Positions 1-8,135 of a stretch of 64,000 nucleotides of DNA are shown piece by piece. Origin of the DNA: Brotaphodocola faecis (lineage in GTDB: Bacteria; Bacillota; Clostridia; Lachnospirales; Lachnospiraceae); the NCBI RefSeq assembly GCF_040096075.1, contig NZ_JBBMFJ010000020.1, positions 7,542 through 71,541 on the forward strand, in the 5' to 3' direction. Position 1 is the stretch's first letter. Every line of letters begins with the position of its first letter. The notes beneath the pieces are model-generated. The model saw only the letters and a list, made by a program, of their open reading frames with translations. It was not told where the DNA came from and did no database searches. Position numbers and translations under genes: made by a program.

Positions 1-867
1 GATTCCCTCCAGGACATCCCATCGCACCTGCCAGTAGTTCTCCGTCTTCGTCCAGCCGCGGCCGCCGATCATGACAGCACTGTCGGCCAGTTCGTCCACG
101 TAAACGGTGATGCCACCCTCTGCCAGTACCAGCGGATGCTTCTCGTAAACCTGACGGAGCAGTTCCTTGGCCTTTTTGATGTCAGAACTATAACCGATGC
201 CAACCACCAGATCCACGCGGCGCTTCTCCTGCGCAGTCACATTTACCACCGTACTGTTGGAAATCTGACCATTTGGAATGGTGATTTTCTTGTTATCAAC
301 GGTAATAATCGTGGTATATGCCAGGCCGATGCTCTGCACCGTGCCTTCATATCCGCCGCTCACGATATAATCATGAACACCGAACGGACGCAGCAGCATA
401 AGTAAAATGCCGCCCGCCACATTCGCCAGGCTGCCCTGCAAAGACAGGCCGACGGCCAAGCCGGCAGAACCCAGCAGCGCAATGATGGATGCGGACGGAA
501 TGCCGATCTTATCTGCCGCAATAAAGATGGCCAGCGCATAAATGCAGGCATCTGCCACGGAAATCAGAAACCGGCTGATGCTCGGATCCATATTCATGTG
601 TGTAAAGGTTTTATGTAAGAATTTCCGCACCGCATGCACAATCCGGTTTCCAATTACCAGGATCAGAATCGCGATAACCAGACGGTAGCCGAAGCTCATA
701 AGCCCCGGCAACCAGCTCTTTAAGGTTTCCAGAATCACGTTTGGTTTTAAATTCTGCAGGTCCTCATGGACCTCCTCTGCCACCGCCTTGGTTTCTTCCA
801 GAACCGTGGACAGATCGGTATCGGTTTCCGATGCCGTCAAAAGCATCAGCTTTGTTAAAAACATCAT
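1..867 (-). CDS. MscS-family mechanosensitive channel, 3' end cut by window edge
   Basis: Small-conductance mechanosensitive channel that opens under membrane tension to release solutes. The minus strand reads openly for 289 codons from an ATG at 867 to the window edge, so the C-terminus is missing. Hydrophobic segments lie near residues 60-75 and 105-125. The third helix is the typical Gly/Ala-rich pore helix (GLAVGLSLQGSLANVAGG), followed by the beta domain with RPF, VDNKKITIPNG and the SNSTVVN motif. The start is supported by GAGGTAAT upstream. It lies 6 nt downstream of the MoxR ATPase gene in the same direction, so the two are probably co-transcribed. The family assignment is firm; any specific link to the MoxR/VWA genes is inference. 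Confidence 0.93.
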   Translation of the reverse strand, partial: MMFLTKLMLLTASETDTDLSTVLEETKAVAEEVHEDLQNLKPNVILETLKSWLPGLMSFGYRLVIAILILVIGNRIVHAVRKFLHKTFTHMNMDPSISRFLISVADACIYALAIFIAADKIGIPSASIIALLGSAGLAVGLSLQGSLANVAGGILLMLLRPFGVHDYIVSGGYEGTVQSIGLAYTTIITVDNKKITIPNGQISNSTVVNVTAQEKRRVDLVVGIGYSSDIKKAKELLRQVYEKHPLVLAEGGITVYVDELADSAVMIGGRGWTKTENYWQVRWDVLEGI

Positions 868-873
868 ATTTTA

Positions 874-2400
874 TTACCTCTTCAGTAGTTTTTCAATTTC
901 CTGTTCCTCCTGGGAGAACAGCAGGTCGCGGTTGTACTGGTAATACCGCTCACACTCGTAATCCTGCAGGAAATGCACGCTGTAAGCGCCGGTATTTAAC
1001 TCCGTGACAAACAGCACCAGCTCCTGGCTTCCCGCAAAGGCTGCCTCCATAAAGTCAAAGGCATGCTCCAGTGCTTTCCCTGCCTCATCAAACAGTTCCT
1101 CATAACGGTCACTGTCCGCGCCAAAGCGCTCCCTCAGAAATGCAAAACCTTCATCCCAGTCTGTGATGCCGCTCTTTCTAAGCTCCATCAGGTCCTCTTC
1201 CAGTTTGGCACTTACCGTACGGTAAGTGCGAAGCTGCGCCCGGGATAAGAGACTGTTTTCCAGAAGGCGGGACCACTCAGCATAGAAGTTCTCCGCAAGG
1301 GCAGACAGGGCATCCGCAAGGGCGCTGCCGGAAGCAGCCTGCAGCTTCTTCATCTGCTCCATCCGCAGGCTCATCATTTCTTCCATGCGGATGACATTCC
1401 GGAATTTTTCATTCAGACCAGACAACAGCAGGCTTACCACACTGATGCGCTCATCGAAGGATGCCCGCTGCAGCTTATCCACTGCTGCCTCGGAAATATG
1501 GCCCTCCAGCACCTGCTCCACCTGATAATCATCCCGGTATTTGTAATACAGTTCCAGATAGTTAGCAAAGTCCTTCGCGATCTTCGGAAACTGGATGTAC
1601 TCGCCCACCAGTTCCCGGTCCATCTTCCGCTCCTGCTTTTCGTAAATCCAGATAAGCTCAGAGAGATCTTCCCAGCCACGGGGCGTCACAAACCGCTTAC
1701 CATCCACAGTTGTTTCAATCTGGCAGAAATTCTGCGGACGGACATTTAAATAAGAAAGAATGGACGGATGCACGCCCACGGTCTTCGCGTACTCCTTCCA
1801 GACCGGAAGATCCGGCTCCACATCAATCCGGCGGATTCGGTCCATAGTCACGATATCAAATTCCCGCACAGACTTGTTATACTCCGGCGGGTTTCCCGCT
1901 GCCACAATGATCCAGCCCTCCGGAATCTTGTGATTGCCAAAGGCCTTGCCCTGCAAAAACTGCAGCATGGTCGGAGCCAGCGTCTCTGACACGCAGTTGA
2001 TCTCATCGATGAACAGAATGCCCTCCGGCATGCCGCTCTTTTCGATCCGGTCATAGACCGATGCCACGATCTCACTCATGGTATATTCCGTCACGGCATA
2101 CTCCTTGCCGCCATATATTTTATGTTCAATAAAAGGCAGTCCCACCGCGCTCTGTCTTGTGTGATGAGTGATGGTATAAGCCACCAGGCCGATCTGGCAC
2201 TCCTGCGCCACCTGCTCCATGATCTGGGTCTTGCCGATTCCGGGCGGTCCGATCAGAAGCATGGGGCGCTGGCGGATGGACGGGATCTCGTAAGCCCCAA
2301 ACTCATCCTTCGCCAGATATGCGGCTACCGTATCCTTGATTTCCTGTTTTGCACGCTTGATGTTCATACGATTCTTTGTTTCTTCCTTTCCAGTTTTCAC
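874..2400 (-). CDS. MoxR-type AAA+ ATPase
   Basis: Predicted AAA+ chaperone-like ATPase of the MoxR group, which usually works with VWA-domain partners to remodel or activate target proteins. Walker A (GPPGIGKT) is at about residues 51-58, Walker B (ILFIDE) near 130, followed by sensor 1 (AAGNPPEYN). The C-terminal ~250 residues are helical and not recognised. A GTG at 2400 overlaps the stop of the VWA gene (GTGA), suggesting translational coupling; an ATG at 2367 with GGAAAGGAAG upstream is the alternative start. It sits between the VWA/metallopeptidase-like gene and mscS. The substrate cannot be inferred. Confidence 0.9.
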   Translation of the reverse strand: MKTGKEETKNRMNIKRAKQEIKDTVAAYLAKDEFGAYEIPSIRQRPMLLIGPPGIGKTQIMEQVAQECQIGLVAYTITHHTRQSAVGLPFIEHKIYGGKEYAVTEYTMSEIVASVYDRIEKSGMPEGILFIDEINCVSETLAPTMLQFLQGKAFGNHKIPEGWIIVAAGNPPEYNKSVREFDIVTMDRIRRIDVEPDLPVWKEYAKTVGVHPSILSYLNVRPQNFCQIETTVDGKRFVTPRGWEDLSELIWIYEKQERKMDRELVGEYIQFPKIAKDFANYLELYYKYRDDYQVEQVLEGHISEAAVDKLQRASFDERISVVSLLLSGLNEKFRNVIRMEEMMSLRMEQMKKLQAASGSALADALSALAENFYAEWSRLLENSLLSRAQLRTYRTVSAKLEEDLMELRKSGITDWDEGFAFLRERFGADSDRYEELFDEAGKALEHAFDFMEAAFAGSQELVLFVTELNTGAYSVHFLQDYECERYYQYNRDLLFSQEEQEIEKLLKR

Positions 2401-3812
2401 TGTCTCTCTATCTCTGCATGTTCTGCCGGGTTCTCCAGCGACTGCTGAAGGGACTGTGCGCCATCCGGCTTTGTGCCAGCTTCTTCCTGCAGCTGCTCTG
2501 GCTCAATGATAAGTTTCATTGCCCAGGCCGGAACCGAAATATCCGTATACTGATCCTTCAGAAACACAAAGGCCGTGTCATACACCGGCCGCTTCACCGG
2601 GTAAATGCCTTCGCCGTCAGTAAAATACAACAGCCCCTTCAGCCGGTGAAAGGCGCCCTGCCGGATCAGTCCGTTCACATACTCAAATGCCGGACGGAAA
2701 TCCGTGCCGCCCTGACCGATGATAGTGAAATCCCGCATATAGGCTTCCATCTCTTCCCGGTTCGTAATCAGGCGGTCCTGCTGCACCTGCTCATCGCACT
2801 GGATGATGTGGATGTTGGTCTTCTTAAAATAGCTGTCCGACTGGCAGAGCACATCGTAGGTTTCTTCCAGAAACCGCCGCACCAGATCTCCGGAACAGGA
2901 CATGGAAGTATCAATCACCACCGCAAAATCCTCAATCCGGCTCACTTCTTTGGATTCCAGCGGCTCCACTAACGGCATATTGCCATAAAGAGACAGGCCG
3001 TAGGTATAAAAAATATAGTCGAAGGAATCCGGGTCCACCTGCATCTCCTCCCGCAGTACCGAAAACCGCTGCAGAAATCTGCGGTAATCGTAGCGTTCCC
3101 GATTCTCCACCTGAACCTGTTCCAGCATACTCCTGTTTTCCTCGTCCTGCTGGTTTCCCATGGTCTCCATCTCGGTCTGCACCTTTTCCCGGTTGTTGCT
3201 CCACTGGGTCTGCCGCACCATAGGCGTTTTCGGGGAATCCTCCGGCAGTTCCCAGTAACTGTGGTCATCCACCAGAAACTCTGCCGCCAGGCGTTCCAGC
3301 CGCCGCAGTTCCAGATTTTCCTCTTTTAACACGCGGTACACACCCTCAGCGTTTAACACCGTCAGCTTTCCGCGCAGCCGTCCATACCAATCCCGGCGAA
3401 ACGGTGTCGGCGCCACACGGATACATTTTACATACATATCATCCAGAATGGATTCCACCGCAATGTCGCAGGCCAGATTCCACAGATCCGTCTCCCGCTT
3501 TCCGCGAGTATCCATGTGACAGAACAGACAGTGCAGCACCATATGCAGATACGCCCGGTTCACATGCACCCGCCCCCGCTGATACAGGTCGCAGACATAG
3601 TCCGGATGATAATAGATCACAAACCCGTCTGTCCCCACACCGCGGCAGTTCGGATCTGCCTCAAAGCCAAGGGAGCTTAAGGAAAGATCCAGATAGCGCA
3701 TGTTCAGATACAGCTCATTTCTGGAATTCCGGAAGATCCGGGTGCAGAGTTCTACCATATTTAATTCTTCCAGCTGTCTGTGTCTGGTTGGATCGATCAT
3801 CTCTGTCTGCAT
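2397..3812 (-). CDS. VWA-like protein with metallopeptidase-like N-terminal domain (DUF2201 type)
   Basis: A 471-residue two-domain protein. The N-terminal half carries an HxxxH motif (H90 and H94 in HMVLHCLFCH), typical of the putative metallopeptidase domain paired with VWA in DUF2201 proteins. The C-terminal half has a VWA-like metal-binding site (DTSMSCSG, near residue 295) and a later GTDF segment. VWA proteins beside MoxR ATPases normally act as their partners, so this is the likely partner of the downstream ATPase. ATGs at 3812 and 3800 follow AAAAGGAGA; I use 3812, though its ribosome site is very close. Open reading continues upstream into the LRR gene but lacks conserved sequence there. 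Peptidase activity is unproven. Confidence 0.85.
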   Translation of the reverse strand: MQTEMIDPTRHRQLEELNMVELCTRIFRNSRNELYLNMRYLDLSLSSLGFEADPNCRGVGTDGFVIYYHPDYVCDLYQRGRVHVNRAYLHMVLHCLFCHMDTRGKRETDLWNLACDIAVESILDDMYVKCIRVAPTPFRRDWYGRLRGKLTVLNAEGVYRVLKEENLELRRLERLAAEFLVDDHSYWELPEDSPKTPMVRQTQWSNNREKVQTEMETMGNQQDEENRSMLEQVQVENRERYDYRRFLQRFSVLREEMQVDPDSFDYIFYTYGLSLYGNMPLVEPLESKEVSRIEDFAVVIDTSMSCSGDLVRRFLEETYDVLCQSDSYFKKTNIHIIQCDEQVQQDRLITNREEMEAYMRDFTIIGQGGTDFRPAFEYVNGLIRQGAFHRLKGLLYFTDGEGIYPVKRPVYDTAFVFLKDQYTDISVPAWAMKLIIEPEQLQEEAGTKPDGAQSLQQSLENPAEHAEIERQ

Positions 3813-3819
3813 TCTCCTT

Positions 3820-4950
3820 TTATAATTCGAAGCGGCGTTTGCGTTTCGGCCGCTGTGACTCCCCTGGTATTTCCGGATTGCCAGATGCGAACCGGCTTCT
3901 GTCCGTACCCTGAACAGCATCCGCAGGCAGTACTGCCTCAGCAGTCTGTGTCCCGCCGATGTTCTGAAGCGCACCTGCAGTCCGAAGGCGGTACCGCCGC
4001 TCCATGAGCCAGCTTACCATTTCGGTATCCCCCGCCTCCTGGGCAAGCCCTGTCAGCTCGCCAAGCTGGTCTGCAAGATTCGTGCTGGTCTGCTCCAGCA
4101 CCTCATCCACCAGCCACGGCAGCTTTCCCGGCTCCAGATTGCTCACCCGGTTTCGCTGCATCCGGTCTGCCTGGATCAACAGCTTTCCGGCTGTTTTCCA
4201 GTGTTCCCTCACATACTCCAGGTAATGCTCCCGGTACTTCTCCGACAGTTCCCGCGGATACAGAAGGCGCCCCAGCGCCAGCTCCGTCACCAGTTCTTCC
4301 TTCTCCTGCACCTGAACATGTGGGAAAAGTTCATCGTACTCGCGGTACTGAAACACACGTCCCGCAAAACAGTAACGGTATCGGTGTCCGCAGCCGTGAG
4401 TCTCAATGCTGACAATGCGCGCCGGAGTATTCTCCACGGAATCCTCATAGTATTCCGGAAAAATCAGACGCGCTTCCATTTCGCCTGCCGCCTGTCCGGA
4501 AACCGGCGCTTCTTTTTTCTCTGCCACATGCTCCAAAACCACTGCTGCTTCTTCTGGCGCTGCAGCCGGCATCGGATGAAGCTGCACCCGCAAGGTCTGG
4601 CGAAGCTCCGCCAGCATCTCCTTTAAGCAGGAGCGCTCCCCCGGAAACTCTGTAATATCCAGATACTCCGCGGCCGGAACCCCCGCAAACAAACCGGCAC
4701 CAAGATCTAACACCCGGCTGTAGCAGTAAATCCGTTTCAACTGCTCACACTCATAAAACCCATATGCGCCGATTTTTCTCACATAGGGCGGAAGGTGAAT
4801 CTCCTCCACCGCACTGTGCGCCAGCACATAGGATCCAAGCTCCGTCACCGGACAGTCCTCAAACTGTTCCGGCACATAAATGACCGCCTCCGGGTCCTCT
4901 ATCTGATCAATGCGAATCTCATCTTTGATCCTTGTATAAATAAACTTCAT
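3820..4950 (-). CDS. Leucine-rich-repeat protein (BspA-type LRR at N-terminus)
   Basis: A 376-residue protein whose first ~110 residues contain repeats of the BspA/LRR_5 kind (PVTELGSYVLAHSAVEEI, KIGAYGFYECEQLKRI). The remainder is not recognised. No signal peptide or membrane segment is visible, so it is probably cytoplasmic, unlike many surface BspA proteins. It is the first gene of a run with the VWA-like protein (7 nt gap), MoxR ATPase and MscS. A recognition or scaffold role in that module is inference. The ATG at 4950 has AGAGGC upstream. Confidence 0.8.
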   Translation of the reverse strand: MKFIYTRIKDEIRIDQIEDPEAVIYVPEQFEDCPVTELGSYVLAHSAVEEIHLPPYVRKIGAYGFYECEQLKRIYCYSRVLDLGAGLFAGVPAAEYLDITEFPGERSCLKEMLAELRQTLRVQLHPMPAAAPEEAAVVLEHVAEKKEAPVSGQAAGEMEARLIFPEYYEDSVENTPARIVSIETHGCGHRYRYCFAGRVFQYREYDELFPHVQVQEKEELVTELALGRLLYPRELSEKYREHYLEYVREHWKTAGKLLIQADRMQRNRVSNLEPGKLPWLVDEVLEQTSTNLADQLGELTGLAQEAGDTEMVSWLMERRYRLRTAGALQNIGGTQTAEAVLPADAVQGTDRSRFASGNPEIPGESQRPKRKRRFEL

Positions 4951-5070
4951 GGCTATGCCTCTGTTATATGATTTCCTTAATTATATTAAAAAACTTTCAC
5001 CCAAAAGTAAAGCCTTGTTTCTTTTTTACATTACTCTTATAATGGAGACATCAGGAAGCTTGAACGCACG

Positions 5071-5104
5071 AAAAAAGGATATCCATTTCGGATATCCTTT
5101 TTCT
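5071..5104 (-). terminator. Rho-independent terminator of the tRNA operon
   Basis: A perfect stem (AAAAAGGATATCC paired with GGATATCCTTTTT, 5-nt loop) lies just beyond tRNA-Gly. On the minus strand it is followed by a run of T, so it fits termination of the tRNA transcript. A-tracts on both sides mean it could work in either direction. Confidence 0.85.
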
Positions 5105-5113
5105 TGTTTTGAG

Positions 5114-5186
5114 AGCGCGAGACGGGACTCGAACCCGCGACCCCGACCTTGGCAAGGTCGTACTCCACCAACTGAGCCACTCGCGC
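5114..5186 (-). tRNA. tRNA-Gly (GCC)
   Basis: A 73-nt cloverleaf with acceptor stem GCGCGAG/CTCGCGC, anticodon loop TTGCCAA and T-arm GGGTTCGAGTCCC. CCA is not encoded. It is the last of four tRNA genes read on the minus strand. Confidence 0.97.
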
Positions 5187-5311
5187 ATATTTAATTGCTG
5201 TCCTTTGGACATTTCATATCTTACCACAAGTCTTTCCAAATTGCAAGCACTTTTTAAAGTTTTTTGAAATTCATGAAAAACCGATGAATAAGAACAATTG
5301 TCATATCCAAG

Positions 5312-5384
<73 letters not shown>

Positions 5385-5420
5385 CTGTCTCATCGTAACT
5401 GTAAATACCTGAAATCTAAA

Positions 5421-5506
5421 TGCCGCAGGCCGGAATCGAACCGGCACGGGAGATTAGTCCCGCAGGATTTTAAGTCCTGTGCGTCTGCCAGTTCCGCCAC
5501 TGCGGC
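5421..5506 (-). tRNA. tRNA-Leu (TAA)
   Basis: An 86-nt tRNA with the long variable arm expected of leucine tRNAs. The acceptor stem is GCCGCAG/CTGCGGC, the anticodon loop CTTAAAA, and the T-arm CCGGTTCGATTCCGG. CCA is not encoded. Confidence 0.97.
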
Positions 5507-5523
5507 ATATCCTTTTCAGGAAG

Positions 5524-5605
5524 TGGATGGAGGTGGATTCGAACCACCGAAAGCACAGCTAACAGATTTACAGTCTGCCCCCTTTGGCCACTCGGGAACC
5601 CATCC
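5524..5605 (-). tRNA. tRNA-Tyr (GTA)
   Basis: An 82-nt tRNA with a long variable arm, anticodon loop CTGTAAA and T-arm GTGGTTCGAATCCAC. It is the first gene of the operon in transcription order. Confidence 0.97.
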
Positions 5606-5627
5606 ATACTAGCTTCAACAAGCAAAA

Positions 5628-5633
5628 ATTATA
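5628..5633 (-). promoter_or_regulatory. Probable -10 box of the tRNA operon
   Basis: A TATAAT hexamer lies on the minus strand 22 nt before the first base of tRNA-Tyr in an AT-rich stretch. No good -35 is seen at ideal spacing (a TTGCTT lies too far or too near depending on register), so only the -10 is called. Confidence 0.5.
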
Positions 5634-5698
5634 TTATCATACGGACTGCCAAAAAGCAAGCAGTTTTTTCCGTGTTTCGAATTTTTATTTTGGAAAGA

Positions 5699-5742
5699 CA
5701 AAAGACCTTCGCATGGCATTGCACCCGCGAAGGTCTTTTTTT
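5699..5742 (-). terminator. Terminator after the GH13 gene
   Basis: AAAGACCTTCGC pairs with GCGAAGGTCTTT around a 14-nt loop, flanked by an A-tract and a T-tract. It ends 8 nt from the GH13 stop codon and fits intrinsic termination of that gene. Confidence 0.88.
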
Positions 5743-5749
5743 ACATAAT

Positions 5750-7822
5750 TTACACCAGCGCCCCACTCGATAACAGCACACCACTGTGCGCCGGTACATC
5801 CAGCGTCAGACAGCCATGGTCCGCATGATAATCAATGCGGCCTGCGTTGTATCCTTTCTCATCAGACAGCATCATCCGGGTAATCACATCCTCATCTGTG
5901 ATGCCAAGCTCCCACACCGGGACACTGACGCTTCGTCCCTCGCCGCGGTTGTTGATGATGACCGCGCACTTGTTCTCTCCGCTCATGCGGCCGTAGACGA
6001 TCAGCTGGCGGTCGGCCTGCAGCTGCTTTAAGGAGCCGCGGCGCAGGGCCGGAAGCTTCTTGTGCAGGTCAATGAGGTAGCGGTGATATTCGATCAGTTC
6101 AAAGTCCTCGGACCCCCACGGATAAGTCCGGCGGTTGTCCGGATCCGTCCAGCCGCAGACACCGGCTTCATCTCCGTAATACAGAGTCGGCGCGCCCGGC
6201 CAGGTCATCTGCACCATAATGGCTTCCCGGAACGTTCCGTAATTGATGCCAAACTCAGCCATCTTTGCCCCGGCACTGGCCAAACGTCCCACAATCTGGT
6301 TGGTACGGGTCAGGAAACGGCTATGGTCATGGTTAGAAAGCTGGTTCATGGCCACCAGAACCGACTGGGTCTGCATGCGGCTCATATGGTAATACATGGA
6401 GCGGAAGAAGCTCACGCCATCGCCGTAAAGGGCTCCGTTGTATTCGTCACTGTGCTTCTCCATTCCGGTCAGAAACCAGGTTAACGGCTCCATGAATGCG
6501 TCGTAGTTCATGACCGTATCCCACTGGTCTCCCGCCAGCCAGCTGCTGGGATCTCCGTAATGCTCCGCCAGAATGATAGCTTCCGGATTGGCTTCCTTTA
6601 CGTGTTTCCGGAACTCCTGCCAGAATTTGTGGTTATACTCGCTGCTGTGGCCCAAGTCTGCCGCCACATCCAGACGCCAGCCATCTACCCCGTAGGGAGC
6701 AGATACCCACTTGCTGGCAATCTTCATAATGTATTCAAAGAGCTTTGGCGAATCCTCGTAATTTAATTTCGGCAGTGTATCGTGGCCCCACCAGCCATCA
6801 TAGGTGCCGTTATCCGGCCATGCATCCTCATTGTAGAACTTAAAGAAGCTGCGGTACGGGCTGTCCTTGCTCTCGTATGCTCCCGGCTCATAGCTGCCCT
6901 GATGGCTGTAGATTTTCTCACGATCCAGCCATTTATTAAAGGAACCGCAGTGATTGAACACACCGTCAATGATCACGCGCATACCGCGCTTATGAACTTC
7001 CTCCATAAAACGGGCGAAAAACGCGTCGCTGGCCGCCAGATTCTCCGGGTCGGCACTGCGCACCTGATATTTCGTTGCATGCTCATTGTTGACCGCGTTC
7101 GCGGCCACCGGCTCACCGCCGTCTTTGACGATGACGCCATAATGCGGATCAATATGGTCATAGTCCTGGCTGTCGTACTTGTGGTTGGACGGAGACACGA
7201 ACAGCGGGTTGAAATAGATGACCTCCACGCCCAGATACTGCAGATAATCCAGCTTGTCCCATACGCCCTGCAGATCACCGCCGTAAAAACAGCCTACATC
7301 CATAGTAGACGGGTTGGTGCTCCAGTCGGTAACCTGATGCACCAGACGGCCAATGTAGACATACTCGCACTCGGTCACATCGTTGCTCTTGTCTCCGTTG
7401 CAGAAACGATCCACATAAATCTGATACATGACCGCGCCCTTCGCCCACTCCGGCGTGTGAAAGCCCGGCGTAATGCGGAACGCGTAGCAGCTCTGAATAT
7501 CCATGGTGGCACCCAGACGGTTAAAGTAGCAGATCTCGCTGCCCTTCACCACCTGAAAATAGTAACGCTGCGGCTGGCTGTCTGCCTCCATGCTGTATTC
7601 GTAATAGTCAAACAGACTGTCGGAAGATACCTTCCGCATCTCTGCCTGTACATTTTTGTCTTCCTCGATATAAAAAACCCGGTCGACATCGTCTTTCGCG
7701 GTACGAAAGCGGAGGGCGACCGTTTCGCCTGCGTCCGGTTCCTCCGGGCGGCGGTAATCCTGCGTCTCATCCGTAAACAATGCCTGACGGTTCATTCCAT
7801 TTTCCTGATGCTCTCCAAACAT
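5750..7822 (-). CDS. GH13 alpha-amylase family enzyme (neopullulanase/cyclomaltodextrinase-like)
   Basis: Hydrolyses alpha-glucans or maltodextrins; no signal peptide is seen, so it is probably cytoplasmic. An N-terminal beta domain of ~130 residues precedes the barrel (MYQIYVDRFCNGD). All four GH13 regions are present: GVFNHCG (I), GWRLDVA with the Asp nucleophile (II), ILAEHYGD with the Glu acid/base (III) and LSNHDHSRF (IV), plus a C-terminal beta domain. This layout fits neopullulanase/cyclomaltodextrinase relatives. ATG at 7822 has CAGGGG 6 nt upstream; alternatives are GTG at 7873 and ATG at 7795. It is a single-gene unit with its own terminator. Exact substrate is uncertain. Confidence 0.9.
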   Translation of the reverse strand: MFGEHQENGMNRQALFTDETQDYRRPEEPDAGETVALRFRTAKDDVDRVFYIEEDKNVQAEMRKVSSDSLFDYYEYSMEADSQPQRYYFQVVKGSEICYFNRLGATMDIQSCYAFRITPGFHTPEWAKGAVMYQIYVDRFCNGDKSNDVTECEYVYIGRLVHQVTDWSTNPSTMDVGCFYGGDLQGVWDKLDYLQYLGVEVIYFNPLFVSPSNHKYDSQDYDHIDPHYGVIVKDGGEPVAANAVNNEHATKYQVRSADPENLAASDAFFARFMEEVHKRGMRVIIDGVFNHCGSFNKWLDREKIYSHQGSYEPGAYESKDSPYRSFFKFYNEDAWPDNGTYDGWWGHDTLPKLNYEDSPKLFEYIMKIASKWVSAPYGVDGWRLDVAADLGHSSEYNHKFWQEFRKHVKEANPEAIILAEHYGDPSSWLAGDQWDTVMNYDAFMEPLTWFLTGMEKHSDEYNGALYGDGVSFFRSMYYHMSRMQTQSVLVAMNQLSNHDHSRFLTRTNQIVGRLASAGAKMAEFGINYGTFREAIMVQMTWPGAPTLYYGDEAGVCGWTDPDNRRTYPWGSEDFELIEYHRYLIDLHKKLPALRRGSLKQLQADRQLIVYGRMSGENKCAVIINNRGEGRSVSVPVWELGITDEDVITRMMLSDEKGYNAGRIDYHADHGCLTLDVPAHSGVLLSSGALV

Positions 7823-8135
7823 AACTAACCCCTGCTCCTTCCTGCCCAGATCCGTTTTCTCACAATCTCTCACGAACCTGATGGAATCATATAAATCTAT
7901 TTTAAATGATTCTCATGTCGATTACAACATATTATTTTTATACAGCGAAAGAGCCAGCGGGGTAGCTGGCTCTTTCAGGAGAAGGTATTTCGTTTCTTAT
8001 GGGGTGTAGCAAAAACTATATAATGTATTGGGGGGTTTACGTCTATTATAATAGCACGGCCCAACCAATAAGTGTTAACAAACATGAACAAATTTCAAAA
8101 CTATTTTTGTGCAGTTTGTATAGTTTCTGCTCCTG
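7823..8135. other. Gap between GH13 and ftsH, with a 12-bp hairpin
   Basis: No gene is visible. GAAAGAGCCAGC (7947-7958) pairs perfectly with GCTGGCTCTTTC (7965-7976). It lies 160 nt past ftsH, but neither strand shows a T-tract directly after the stem. A palindromic CTATTATAATAG near 8045 supplies TATAAT on either strand and may be the -10 of the GH13 gene, without a clear -35. Confidence 0.5.

Noticed and set aside
6782..7828. A 348-codon open frame on the plus strand over the GH13 gene
   Set aside because: It is opposite a gene with all catalytic motifs, has no recognisable domain and reflects the codon bias of the true gene.
7947..7976. Calling the GAAAGAGCCAGC hairpin the ftsH terminator
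   Set aside because: It is 160 nt past the stop, and no T-tract adjoins the stem on the minus strand.
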